Shown here: piece after piece, positions 53,128 through 64,000 of the stretch
How the letters are laid out: every line of letters begins with the position of its first letter
Position numbering within the stretch: the first letter of the stretch is position 1
Made by a program: the position numbers and the translations under genes
Origin: Azadirachta indica
Taxonomy: Eukaryota; Streptophyta; Magnoliopsida; Sapindales; Meliaceae
Reading direction: 5' to 3'
Assembly (NCBI GenBank): GCA_022749755.1
Contig: CM040445.1
Coordinates: forward strand, 10,871,182 to 10,935,181
DNA: 64,000 nucleotides
The notes under the pieces: model-generated
The model's input: only the letters and a program-made list of their open reading frames with translations
What the model was told of the DNA's origin: nothing
Database searches by the model: none

Positions 53128-56100
53128 TTAATTTTCTTATTTGGAACATTAGGGGGATCATAAAACCTCCTACAATGCGAAGATTGAGGAAACTAACTCA
53201 GATGCACAAATTATCTCTTATTTGCATTTTGGAGCCTTTTGTTGATTCAGCCAGATTAGATCACATGAGATTTCGACTTGGGATGGACTATGCAGTTTCT
53301 TCCAGTTCTGGGAAGATTTGGGTCTTTTGGTCTACCCCTTTCTCGGTTCAGGTCTTGCAAGATGCAGGGCAGGTGCTTTATTGTAGGGTTTGCCATTCTT
53401 TCTTCCCTGACCCTATTTATATTTCTTTTGTTTATGCTAACTGCTCTGCTTCTTTGAGGGTTGGTTTATGGGATGCACTTGCATCTTTCGCCAGAGACAG
53501 AGATATAGATGACCCTTGGATGGTTGGGGGAGATTTCAATGTTGTACAGGCTCAATCCGAGATTCTTGGGGGAAATCCACAGCCTTAGACAGTCATCGAT
53601 ACCTTCAATCAAGTGCTTATGGAGTGTGGGTTAGAGGATGCAGGTTTTACTGGGAGCCCTTTTACTTGGACTAATGGCAGGACAAGGCGACGTCTTGACA
53701 GGGTGGTGGCGAATCCCCAGTGGGCTGATTATTTTCCTGTTGTCAAAATTTCTCACCTGAACCGCACAGCTTCAGATCACTCTCCCCTTTTGATCTCGCT
53801 TGAAAGAAGCACGACCAAAGGACCTTCCAGGTTTAGGTTTTTACATACTTGGCTACGACACCCAGAAGTCCTTGATGTTATCAGACAGAGTTGGTTGGAT
53901 CCAGTGTCGGGCAGAGGAATGGTTGGCTTTCAGCAAAAACTTACTCGACTGAAGCTTTGTTTGAAGGCTTGGAACAAAGAAGTTTTCGAAAATGTCTTTC
54001 AGAAGGTTCGAGAGGCAGAGGAGGAGGTTACAGAGAAGAGCGCATCTATGACCTGTCAGGCTCGACTCAGGATAGAGTTTCCTTTTCTGAGGCCAGGGCT
54101 CGATTACAGCATGCTTTGATTTGCGAGGAGACCTTTTTGAGATAGATGTCCAGTGTTAGGTGGGTCCGTGAAGGGGATTCCAATACACGGTTCTTTCACG
54201 CCATGATTCGTAAAAAGCGACAGTATTCCTATATTCGTAGGATTCAGGGAGCTGACTCAACTTGGATTTCTGATCCTTCTGCTATTGCCGCCTCAGCAGT
54301 TGATTACTATCAGGACCTTTTATCCGTGGGCGTCAGTCACTTTCAACAAAGAGATTTCAGTTTCATTCCAACCTTAGTGACAGGGGAGGACAATGTGGAC
54401 TTATGCAAGATGCCTGAGTCAGATGAAATTAAGGAGGTGGTTTTTTCCATTGATCCAGACAGTGCCCCGGGACCAGACGGATTCTGTGGCAAATTTTACC
54501 AGTCTTGTTGGGATATTATCAGAGATGATCTCCATGATGCTGTCATAGACTATTTCAGAGGGTCAGCTATGCCTCGGGGTTTTCAGAGCACTATTTTGGT
54601 TCTCTTACCCAAGAAGACTTCTCCGTCTACTTGGGCAGACTTTCGTCCTATTAGTTTGTGTAATGTGAGCAATAAGATTCTGACGAAGATTCTTGTATCT
54701 CGTTTATCATCTTTATTGCCACGCATTATCTCGCCCTCTCAGAGTGGATTTGTCCCTGGCCGAGTGATTCATGATAATATCTTACTAGCTCATGAGCTAA
54801 TGCATGATTTGAGCCGTCGCTCACGCGGAGGTAATGTTGTGCTGAAGCTTGACATGGCTAAGGCATATGATAGAATGTCTTGGCCCTTTATCATTCAGAT
54901 GCTCAAGAGTTTTGGTTTCTCAGAACGGTGGATTTCCTTGATCAGAAGAGCAATTATGGGACCTTGGTTTTCGGTAATGGTGAACGGGACTCTCCACGGC
55001 TTCTTCCAATCACAGGGTGGTCTCAGGCAGGGAGACCCACTATCCCCTTGTTTATTCATTATTGCTGCAGAGTTCCTTTCCAGAGGATTGGATGACTTGT
55101 ATTCTAGGTACCCATCCATGGTTTATCGTACTACTGCCCAGTTAACCATCTCACATTTGAGTTTTGCAGATGATATCGTGATTTTTGCTAATGGAGATAG
55201 GGCCAATCTTCAGAGGGTTATGGATTTCCTTCATCATTACGAGAATGTTTCAGGTCAGATGATCAGCAGACTAAGAGCAGTTTCTATATAGCGAGATCTT
55301 TATCGACCTCTAGACAGACCATTATCCACTCAGTCACAGGCTTCCATCAGAGGCAATTACCCATGATATACCTCGAGTGCCCTATCTATATAGGGAATCT
55401 TAAGTCTCGTTATTTTGATGATTTGATTCAGAGGATCAGAGATCGGATTTCAGGATGGGCGAATCGTTTACTTTCTTTTGGAGGTAAGTTGATTTTGATC
55501 AGACACGTGCTCTCTTCTATGCCTATGCACTTGTTCCACTTTCTTCGACCTCCGGCAGAGATTTTCTATCAGATGGAACGACTTCTTACCCGTTTTCTTT
55601 GGGGAGACACCGCACATATAAGACGGATTCATTGGTGTAAGTGGTCCACAGCTTGTTTCCCTTTGGAGGAGGGTAGACTAGGCATTCGCTCCTTTGATGA
55701 CATGGCTAAGGATTGTGAGTTGAAATTATGGTGGCGATTTCGATCTCAGCAATCCTTGTGGGTTTCATTCATGAAGTCCAAATACTGTAGGTCAGACCAT
55801 CCGAGTACGGTTTTATTTCGATATCCTGCATCCCCTATTTGGAGACATCTTTGTACTATGCGGAGCACCGCTGAGCCCTTAGTGAGATGGTTAATAAGAT
55901 CTGGTGATTGCAGTTTCTGGTATGATTGTTGGATAGGATCTTGCCCACTTTATTTCTACAACCCAAGGGCAGCTACTAGGGCCACAGTTTCGACCTATTG
56001 GACTGGCACAGTATGGGATAGAGGGAAACTGTCAGCCGTGCTACCGGCTTCTATTGTCGATCAAATTCTGACCATTCCTATCTCTATTGACGGTCCAGAT

Positions 56101-57205
56101 GTGATTAGATAGAGCTTATCATTAGATGGGGATTTCTCTCTGCGCTCTGCATGGGAGCTCATTCGCTGTTCTATGCCTACAGACGAGGTTTACACTTGTA
56201 TTTGGCAGCAACACATCCCGTCTCGGATATCCTTTTTCTTATGGAGACTTATCAAAGGCTATTTGGCCACAGATGATGCCTTATGTTCAAGAGGTTTCCA
56301 TATGGTTTCGAGATGCATTTGTCATAGTTCAATAGAGACTGTTAGACACCTGTTTCTTGATTGTCCTCTATCTCAACAGGTGTGGAGACACTTTAGCTCA
56401 TTGATCGGACTTCGACGATCCTCATTTTTTTTCGCCTCGGGCCCTTTTAATTCACTGGACGAGATCAGCTACGTCAAAGACGCACCTCAAAGGCATTCTC
56501 GCCTGCATCATCTTTTGGCAGATTTGGAAGGCGAGGAACGCCTCACGCTTCAATTCCACTGCTTTTCAACCATCTGCAATCATTTATCAGACCATTAGCG
56601 ACCTTCGAACAATTGGCCTTGCATTTGGATATAGGTCATCACAGATCAGAGGCATTGGGGATATAGATTTTATCAGTGACTTGAGGATTGTTCTTCCTAG
56701 ACTGAGGCCGATTAGATTGATTTCGTGGGAGCGACCGCGACAAGGAACTGTAAAGCTTAATGTGGATGGCTGTTCCAAAGGTAATCCTGGCATGGCAGCT
56801 ATTGGAGGGATCTTTCGAGATAGCAAGGGTCAGGTCTTACACGCCTTTGCTCATTTCTTGGGTAATAGGGCCATTCTTCATGCAGAATTGACAGCTATTT
56901 ATGAGGGGCTTGAGATGGCTTTAGAGTTGGGATTTTCACACTTAGTGGTGGAGTCAGATTCAGCTACAGCGATTTCTTGGATTTTGTCACGAGACATTGG
57001 ACGTTGGGATTATGCATATATTCTGGCACGGATCCGCCTTCTTTGCAGGTTTTTGTCTCTTCATATCAAACACATACTTCGAGAGGCGAACCATGCAGCT
57101 CAATTCTTAGCCAACTGGGCTTGCACGCACCAGCTTCACCAGCAATTCTATAGCAGACATGACCTTCCGACCGGTATTACTGGCATCATTATTCTCGACA
57201 CTTAG
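53124..57205 (+). pseudogene. LINE ORF2: endonuclease, reverse transcriptase, RNase H (interrupted)
   Basis: Apurinic-type endonuclease at 53124-54119 (start LIWNIRG, GGDFNVV near 53530, SDHSPLL near 53775), cut by a TAG at 53586-53588. Reverse transcriptase at 54146-55291 in another frame (SAPGPDGF, FRPISLCN, SQSGFVPGR, LKLDMAKAYDR, GGLRQGDPLSP, catalytic FADD at about 55168). A zinc-type C-terminal region follows across 55363-56600 in two frames. RNase H at 56681-57205 (LNVDGCSKGNPG, HAELTAIYEGL, VVESDSATAI, REANHAAQFLAN) keeps its D..E..D residues. RNase H at this position is a feature of one group of plant L1 elements. At least three frame changes and one internal stop make it non-functional. 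Confidence 0.88.
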
Positions 57206-57399
57206 CAACTACCTTATATCAGGAGATGACGCATTCTTTCTTCTGAGTTTCTCTTTTACTTCTTCTTGTATATTTCTCTCATTATGAAGGTTTGGTATAT
57301 GTCCCCCTCCAGCATTGTATTTCACGTGATTTTGATATATTTTACAGGTAGGGGTCCTGCCTAACCCCCCACCAATCGGTGGTTTATATTTAAAAAAAA

Positions 57400-57633
57400 A
57401 AACCCTAAACCCTAAACCCTAAACCCTAACCTAAACCCTAAAAACCCGAAACCCGAAACCCTAAACGCTAAACCCTAAACCCTAAACCTAAACCCTAAAC
57501 CCTAAACCCCAAACCCTAAACCCTAAAACCCTAAACCCTAAACCTAAACCCTAAACCCTAAAACCTAAACCCTAAACCCTAAAACCCTAAACCCTAAAAC
57601 CCTAAACCCTAAACCCTAAACCCTAAACCCTAA
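57400..57633 (+). repeat. Interstitial telomere-type repeat (CCCTAAA)n, degenerate
   Basis: About 234 bp of CCCTAAA units with many 6- and 8-base variants (CCTAAA, CCCTAAAA) and some base changes (aaacccgaaacccg, aaacgct) near the left end. The C-rich strand is on top. It lies between the LINE A-tail and a second LINE fragment, so it is not a chromosome end as assembled. Confidence 0.95.
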
Positions 57634-58537
57634 TATTTGAGAGAGTTCCGCAATATTATGGAGCATGCAAACATTTGGGACACTCTCGGGAGGAGTGTTA
57701 TATTGCCAGACCGGAACTACGAGTTGCGTCAAAGTCTAACCAATCAGTTTTCACGCAGACTCGAGAGAAGCAGGGGCAGCTAATAACGGATGATAAAGGA
57801 ACACAGTCGATGGGGATTACCAAGTCCTAATACATTGTCAGAGCCGATCATAGGGGTCATTCAAGGACAGATACAATGGTAGAATCTAGCGAGAGGCTTA
57901 CACCGATTCAGGACCCATCAGTTCAGCATGACCCACTTGATGAGAGTAGAGACACCACAAGTGGACAGGAACAGTCAATGACAGAGCCGACTCACCTGAT
58001 AGGTAGTGAGGAGGCCAACATTGAGCATGAGACTCGAGATACCACAGACGCTCAAGATCCAACCAAGCCACCACCTACAGAGGCAATAACCATAGAGAGA
58101 GTCAACATGGAGGCCAAGATCATTACAGAGACACCTCAGGAGACCATCACCACAGAGAGCGCTGTCTCATTACTAGAGGACACCACTCATGCGACACCTC
58201 TAGCAGTGGCACTAACAGAGAGGGTAGACGAGATAGTAGAGACTACTCATGTGACACCACTGGTTGCCCCAGTCAGAGCAACTACTCAAGAGCAATATGC
58301 AATGGGTAGGCGCATTCCAGACCCAAATAACCCTAATGTGGTTACAGTGGAATTTTTACCGCCAATTGTTCCTATTTATAGATCAGAAGATTATATCACT
58401 GAGGGGACAGTCGATGAGGAGGAGCTCGCATGTGAGCTTAACACAGAGGATACTCGTATACCTACAGTCAGCCCCATAGTTCGTCAGAACACGAGCCGAG
58501 TTGGCAGAAGCATTCGGGCCGAGGATTTAGAGCGCAG
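57634..58537 (+). mobile_element. Second LINE ORF1 fragment, truncated on both sides
   Basis: It starts abruptly after the telomere-type repeats with FERVPQYYGACKHLGHSREECYI, a knuckle region that keeps CKHLGHSREEC but lacks the first Cys (Tyr instead). After an in-frame TAA (shared with the other copy) it continues MVESSERL from 57876. To 58113 it matches 52037-52432 with only two differences by eye, then goes on AKIITETPQETITTES.. with repeated TTHATPL/TTHVTPL segments that the first copy lacks. It ends at about 58537 in satellite DNA; the last few residues of its frame come from the satellite. Confidence 0.8.
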
Positions 58538-61500
58538 ACGACGAAAGAATTGTTCTTAACGACGGAGGAATTACTGTTACTCCTAAAAATGTCTATATTC
58601 GACTGAAAATGTCCTCAATAGGGATGAAAACAACATCACCATGGCTAATAAAGACTTTAATACGGCTTACTGAAGATTTATTCAACATAACAGAAGATTT
58701 CTTCCTTGCGGCGAAAGAATTCTTCATAACGACGAAAGATTTGTTCTTGACGACGAAAGAATTGTTCTTAACGACGGAAGAATTACTCTTACTCCTAAAA
58801 ATGTCTATAATCGAATGAAAATGTCCTCAATAGGGATGAAAACAACATCACCATGGCTAATAAAGACTTTAATACGGCTTACTGAAGATTTATTCAACAT
58901 AACAGAAGATTTCTTCCTTGCGGCGAAAGAATTCTTCATAACGACGAAAGATTTGTTCTTGACGACGAAAGAATTGTTCTTAACGACGGAAGAATTACTC
59001 TTACTGCTCAAATTGTCTATATTTGACTGAAAATGTCCTCAATAGGGATGAAAACAACATCACCATGGCTAATAAGGACTTTAATATCGCTTACTGAAGA
59101 TTTATTCAACATAATAGAAGATTTCTTCCTTGCGGCGAAAGAATTCCTCATAACGATGAAAGATTTGTTAATGACGACGAAAAAATTGTTCTTAACGACG
59201 GAGAAATTACTCTTACTCCTCAAATTGTCTATATTCGACTGAAAATGTCCTCAATAGGGATGAAAACAACATCACCATGGCTAATAAGGACTTTAATACG
59301 GCTTACTGAAAATTTATTCAACATAATAGAAGATTTCTTCCCTGCGGCGAAAGAATTCTTCATAACGACGAAAGATTTGTTCTTGACGACGAAAAAAATG
59401 TTCTTAACGACGGAGGAATTACTTTTACTACTCAAATTGTCTATATTTGACTGAAAATGTCCTCAATAGGGATGAAAAACAACATCACCATGGCTAATAA
59501 GGACTTTAATACGGCTTACTGAAGATTTATTCAACATAACAGAAGATTTCTTCCTTGCGGCGAAAGAATTCTTCATAACGACGAAAGATTTGTTCTTGAC
59601 GACGAAAGAATTGTTCTTAACGACGGAAGAATTACTCTTACTCCTAAAAATGTCTATAATCGAATGAAAATGTCCTCAATAGGGATGAAAACAACATCAC
59701 CATGGCTAATAAGGACTTTAATACGGCTTACTGAAAATTTATTCAACATAACAGAAGATTTCTTCCTTGCGGCGAAAGAATTCTTCATAACGACGAAAGA
59801 TTTGTTCTTGACGACGAAAGAATTGTTCTTAACGACGGAAGAATTACTCTTACTCCTAAAAATGTCTATATTCGATTGAAAATGTCCTCAATAGGGATGA
59901 AAACAACATCACCATGGCTAATAAGGACTTTAATACGGCTTACTGAAGATTTATTCAACATAACAGAAGATTTCTTCCTTGCGGCGAAAGAATTCTTCAT
60001 AACGACGAAAGATTTGTTCTTACTGACGAAAGAATTGTTGTTAACGACGGAAGAATTACTCTTACTTCTCAAATTGTTTATATGCGACTGAAAATGTCCT
60101 CAATAGGGATGAAAACAACATCACCATAGCTAATAAGGACTTTAATACGGCTTACTGAAGATTTATTCAACATAACAGAAGATTTCTTCCTTGCGGCGAA
60201 AGAATTCTTCATAACGACGAAAGATTTGTTCTTGACGACGAAAGAATTGTTCTTAACGACGGAAGAATTACTCTTACTCCTCAAAATGTTTATATTCGAC
60301 TGAAAATGTCCTCAATAGGGATGAAAACAACATCACCATGGCTAATAAGGACTTTAATATGACTTACTGAAAATTTATTCAACATAACAGAAGATTTCTT
60401 CCTTGCGGCGATAGAATTCTTCATAACGACGAAAATTTGTTCTGCACGACGAAAAAACTTGTTGTTAACGACGGAAGAATTACTCTTACTCCTCAAATTG
60501 TCTATATGCGACTGAAAATGTCCTCAATAGGGATGAAAACAACAACACCATGGCTAATAAGGACTTTAATACGGCTTACTGAATATTTATTCAACATAAC
60601 AGAAGATTTCTTCCTTGCGGCGAAAGAATTCTTCATAACGACGAAAGATTTGTTCTTGACGACGAAAAAATTGTTCTTAACGACGGAAGAATTACTCTTA
60701 CTACTCTCAAAATGTCTATATCGACTGAAAATGTCCTCAATAGGGATGAAAAAACAACATCACCATGGCTAATAAGGACTTTAATACGGCTTACTGAAGA
60801 TTTATTCAACATAACAGAAGATTTCTTCCTTGCGGCGAAAGAATTCTTCATAACGACGAAAGATTTGTTCTTGACGACGAAAGAATTGTTCTTAACGACG
60901 GAAGAATTACTCTTACTCCTCAAAATGTTTATATTCGACTGAAAATGTCCTCAATAGGGATGAAAACAACATCACCATGGCTAATAAGGACTTTAATACG
61001 GCTTACTGAAGATTTATTCAACATAACAGAAGATTTCTTCCTTGCGGCGAAAGAATTCTTCATAACGACGAAAGAATTGTTATTAACGACGGAAGAATTA
61101 CTCATACTCCAAAAATGTCTATATTCGACTGAAAATGTCCTCATTAGGGAAGAAAACAACATCACTATGGCTAAAAAGGACTTTAATACGGCTTACTGAA
61201 GATTTATTCAACATAACAGAAGATTTCTTCCTTGCGGCGAAAGAATTCTTCATAACGACGAGAGATTTGTTCTTGACGACGAAAGAATTGTTCTTAACGA
61301 CGGAAGAATTACTCTTACTCCTAAAAATGTCTATATTCGACTGAAAATGTCCTCAATAGGGATGAAAACAACATCACCATGGCTAATAAGGACTTTAATA
61401 CGGCTTACTGAAGATTTATTCAACATAACAGAAGATTTCTTCCTTGCGGCGAAAGAATTCTTCATAACGACGAAAGATTTGTTCTTACTGACGAAAGAAT

Positions 61501-64000
61501 TGTTGTTAACGACGGAAGAATTACTCTTACTTCTCAAATTGTTTATATGCGACTGAAAATGTCCTCAATAGGGATGAAAAACACATCACCATGGCTAATA
61601 AGGCTAATAAGGACTTTAATACGGCTTACTGAAGATTTATTCAACATAACAGAAGATTTCTTCCTTGCGGCGAAAGAATTCTTCATAACGACGAAAGATT
61701 TGTTCTTGACGACGAAAAAAAAAAATTGTTCTTAACGACGGAAGAATTACTCTTACTCCTCAAAATGTTTATATTCGACTGAAAATGTCCTCAATAGGGA
61801 TGAAAAAACAACATCACCATGACTAATAAAAGACTTTAATACGGCTTACTGAAGATTTATTCAACATAACAGAAGATTTCTTCCTTGCGGCGAAAGAATT
61901 CTTCATAACGACGAAAGATTTGTTCTTGACGACGAAAAAATTGTTCTTAACGACGGAAGAATTACTCTTACTCCTCAAAATGTCTATATTCGACTGAAAA
62001 TGTCCTCAATAGGGAAAAAAACAACATCACCATGGCTAATAAAGGACTTTAATACGGCTTACTGAAGATTTATTCAACATAACAGAAGATTTCTTCCTTG
62101 CGGCGAAAGAATTCTTCATAACGACGAAAGATTTGTTCTTGACGACGAAAAAATTGTTCTTAACGACGGAGGAATTACTCTTACTCCTCAAATTGTCTAT
62201 ATTTGACTGAAAATGTCCTCAGTAGGGATGAAAACAACATCACCATGGCTAATAAGGATTTTAACACGGCTTACTGAAGATTTAGTCAACATAATAGAAG
62301 ATTTCTTCCCTGCGGCGAAAGAATTCTTCATAACGACGAAAGATTTGTTCTTGACGACGAAAGAATTGTTCTTAACGACGGAAGAATTACTCTTACTTCT
62401 AAAAATGTCTATAATCGAATGAAAATGTCCTCAATAGGGATGAAAACAACATCACCATGGCTAATAAGGACTTTAATATCGTTTACTGAAGATTTATTCA
62501 ACATAACAGAAGATTTCTTCCTTGCGGCGAAAGAATTCTTCATAACGACGAAAGATTTGTTCTTACTGACGAAAGAATTGTTGTTAACGACGGAAGAATT
62601 ACTCTTACTTCTCAAATTGTTTATATTCGACTGAAAATGTCCTCAATAGGGATGAAAACAACATCACCATGGCTAATAAGGACTTTAATACGGCTTACTG
62701 AAGATTTATTCAACATAACACAAAGAATTCTTCATTGCGGCGAAAGAATTCTTCATAACGACGAAAGATTTGTTCTTGACGACGAAAAAATTGTTCTTAA
62801 CGACGGAAGAATTACTCTTACTCCTCAAAATGTCTATATTCGACTGAAAATGTCCTCAATAGGGATGAAAACAACATCACCATGGCTAATAAAGACTTTA
62901 ATACGGCTTACTGAAGATTTATTCAACATAACAGAAGATTTCTTCCTTGCGGCGAAAGAATTCTTCATAACGACGAAAGATTTGTTCTTGACGACGACGA
63001 AAGAATTGTTCTTAACGACGGAAGAATTACTCTTACTCCTAAAAATGTTATATTCGACTGAAAATGTCCTCAATAGGGATGAAAAAACACATCACCATGG
63101 ACTAATAAGGACTTTAATACGGCTTACTGAAGATTTATTCAACATAACAGAAGATTTCTTCCTTGCGGCGAAAGAATTCTTCATAACGACGAAAGATTTG
63201 TTCTTGACGACGAAAAAATTGTTCTTAACGACGGAAGAATTACTCTTACTCCTCAAAATGTTTATATTCGACTGAAAATGTCCTCAATAGGGGGATGAAA
63301 ACAACATCACCATGGACTAATAAAGACTTTAATACGGCTTACTGAAGATTTATTCAACATAACAGAAGATTTTTCTTCCTTGCGGCGAAAGAATTCTTCA
63401 TAACGACGAAAGATTTGTTCTTGACGACGAAAAAAAAAAATTGTTCTTAACGACGGAAGAATTACTCTTACTCCTCAAAATGTCTATATTCGACTGAAAA
63501 TGTCCTCAATAGGGATGAAAACAACATCACCATGGCTAAAAGGACTTTAATACGGCTTACTGAAGATTTATTCAACATAACAGAAGATTTCTTCCTTGCG
63601 GCGAAAGAATTCTTCATAACGACGAAAGATTTGTTCTTGACGACGAAAAAATTGTTCTTAACGACGGAGAAGAATTACTCTTACTCCAAAAAATGTCTAT
63701 ATTCGACTGAAAATGTCCCCAATAGGGATGAAAACAACATCACCATGGCTAATAAGGACTTTAATACGGCTTACTGAAGATTTATTCAACATAACAGAAG
63801 ATTTCTTCCTTGCGGCGAAAGAATTCTTCATAACGACGAAAGATTTGTTCTTGACGACGAAAGATTTGTTCTTAACGACGAAAGAATTACTCTTACTCCT
63901 AAAAATGTCTATATTCGACTGAAAATGTCCTCAATAGGGATGAAAACAACATCACAATGGCTAATAAGGACTTTAATACGGCTTACTGAAGATTTATTCA
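58538..64000 (+). repeat. 212-bp satellite array, about 25 monomers, continuing past the window
   Basis: Tandem monomers of 212 bp (the 'atgtcctcaatagggatgaaa' landmark recurs at 58608, 58820, 59032, 59244 and so on) with high similarity and occasional 1-4 bp indels. About 126 bp of each monomer consists of six 21-bp sub-repeats, for example gacgaaagaattgttcttaac and gacgaaagatttgttcttgac. Because 21 is divisible by 3 and stops are rare in the sub-repeat, frames of about 68-71 residues stay open on both strands; the 212-bp length breaks the frame at each monomer, so these are not genes. Likely subtelomeric or pericentromeric heterochromatin. Confidence 0.95.

Larger units (their letters stand above)
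52037..57400 (+). mobile_element. Decayed plant L1-type LINE ending in an A-tail
   Basis: Order on the + strand: end of ORF1 with a CCHC knuckle, ORF2 with endonuclease, reverse transcriptase and a C-terminal RNase H, a short 3' UTR with a small hairpin (CCACC-AATC-GGTGG at 57369-57382), then an A-run at 57392-57402. ORF2 is spread over all three forward frames with several stops, so this copy is inactive. The 5' end is lost in the gap. The A-tail passes without a break into telomere-type repeats. Confidence 0.9.

Noticed and set aside
62637..63275. 212-residue ORF
   Set aside because: Three satellite monomers fused by small indels that remove the stop; not a gene.
58600..63922. Many ORFs of 68-71 residues on both strands
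   Set aside because: They are frames left open by the 21-bp sub-repeats of the satellite; each ends in a stop at the monomer border and is repeated with the 212-bp period.
58538..64000. CRISPR-like regular repeats
   Set aside because: There are no unique spacers; the whole 212-bp unit repeats, in a plant genome.

Overview
This window is nuclear DNA of a flowering plant, most likely a eudicot. It has intron-containing genes with GT..AG junctions, plant-only gene families (PLD-delta, NRS/ER, a cucumisin-type subtilase, a miR164-targeted NAC factor), plant LTR elements, a plant-type LINE with a C-terminal RNase H domain, and Arabidopsis-type (CCCTAAA)n repeats. I cannot name the species. The spaces between genes are very AT-rich and full of transposon remains.

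Layout, left to right. About 0-7.8 kb is AT-rich, gene-free DNA with two adjacent inverted-repeat (foldback) elements of one family; the larger carries a nested hAT-like element. From 8.0 to 18.8 kb lies a phospholipase D delta gene in ten exons. Both HKD catalytic motifs are present, but exon 2 has an in-frame TGA, and intron 1 holds a complete, very young Ty1/copia element (280-bp LTRs identical by eye, TTTAC target duplication) on the opposite strand. 22.8-24.6 kb is an intact two-exon UDP-rhamnose synthesis gene (UER1, NRS/ER). 27.5-30.3 kb is a dead MuDR-type transposase gene; 31.5-34.8 kb is the 3' end and LTR of a Ty3/gypsy element; 36.2-37.1 kb is a broken copy of a CrcB/FEX fluoride exporter.

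Between 35 and 42 kb there are three more hairpin-forming elements. The most striking is 2.1 kb long (38295-40372), with arms of about 540 bp, a perfect 9-bp flanking duplication and a core of short alternating inverted repeats. 42.7-45.9 kb is an intact ten-exon subtilase gene on the + strand. 48.2-49.5 kb is an intact three-exon NAC gene on the - strand with a miR164 site.

A 100-N gap (51937-52036) separates this from a different kind of DNA: a decayed LINE whose A-tail runs straight into about 230 bp of telomere-type repeats, then a second LINE ORF1 fragment, then a 212-bp satellite array that continues to the window end (about 25 monomers). Each satellite monomer is itself largely built from 21-bp sub-repeats. 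The last 12 kb look subtelomeric or heterochromatic and may be a scaffold join rather than the true neighbour of the NAC gene.

The genes show no shared pathway. The most unusual structures are the foldback element at 38.3 kb, the LINE/telomere-repeat/LINE/satellite block, and a 342-bp foreign, hairpin-rich insert inside the otherwise young copia element.
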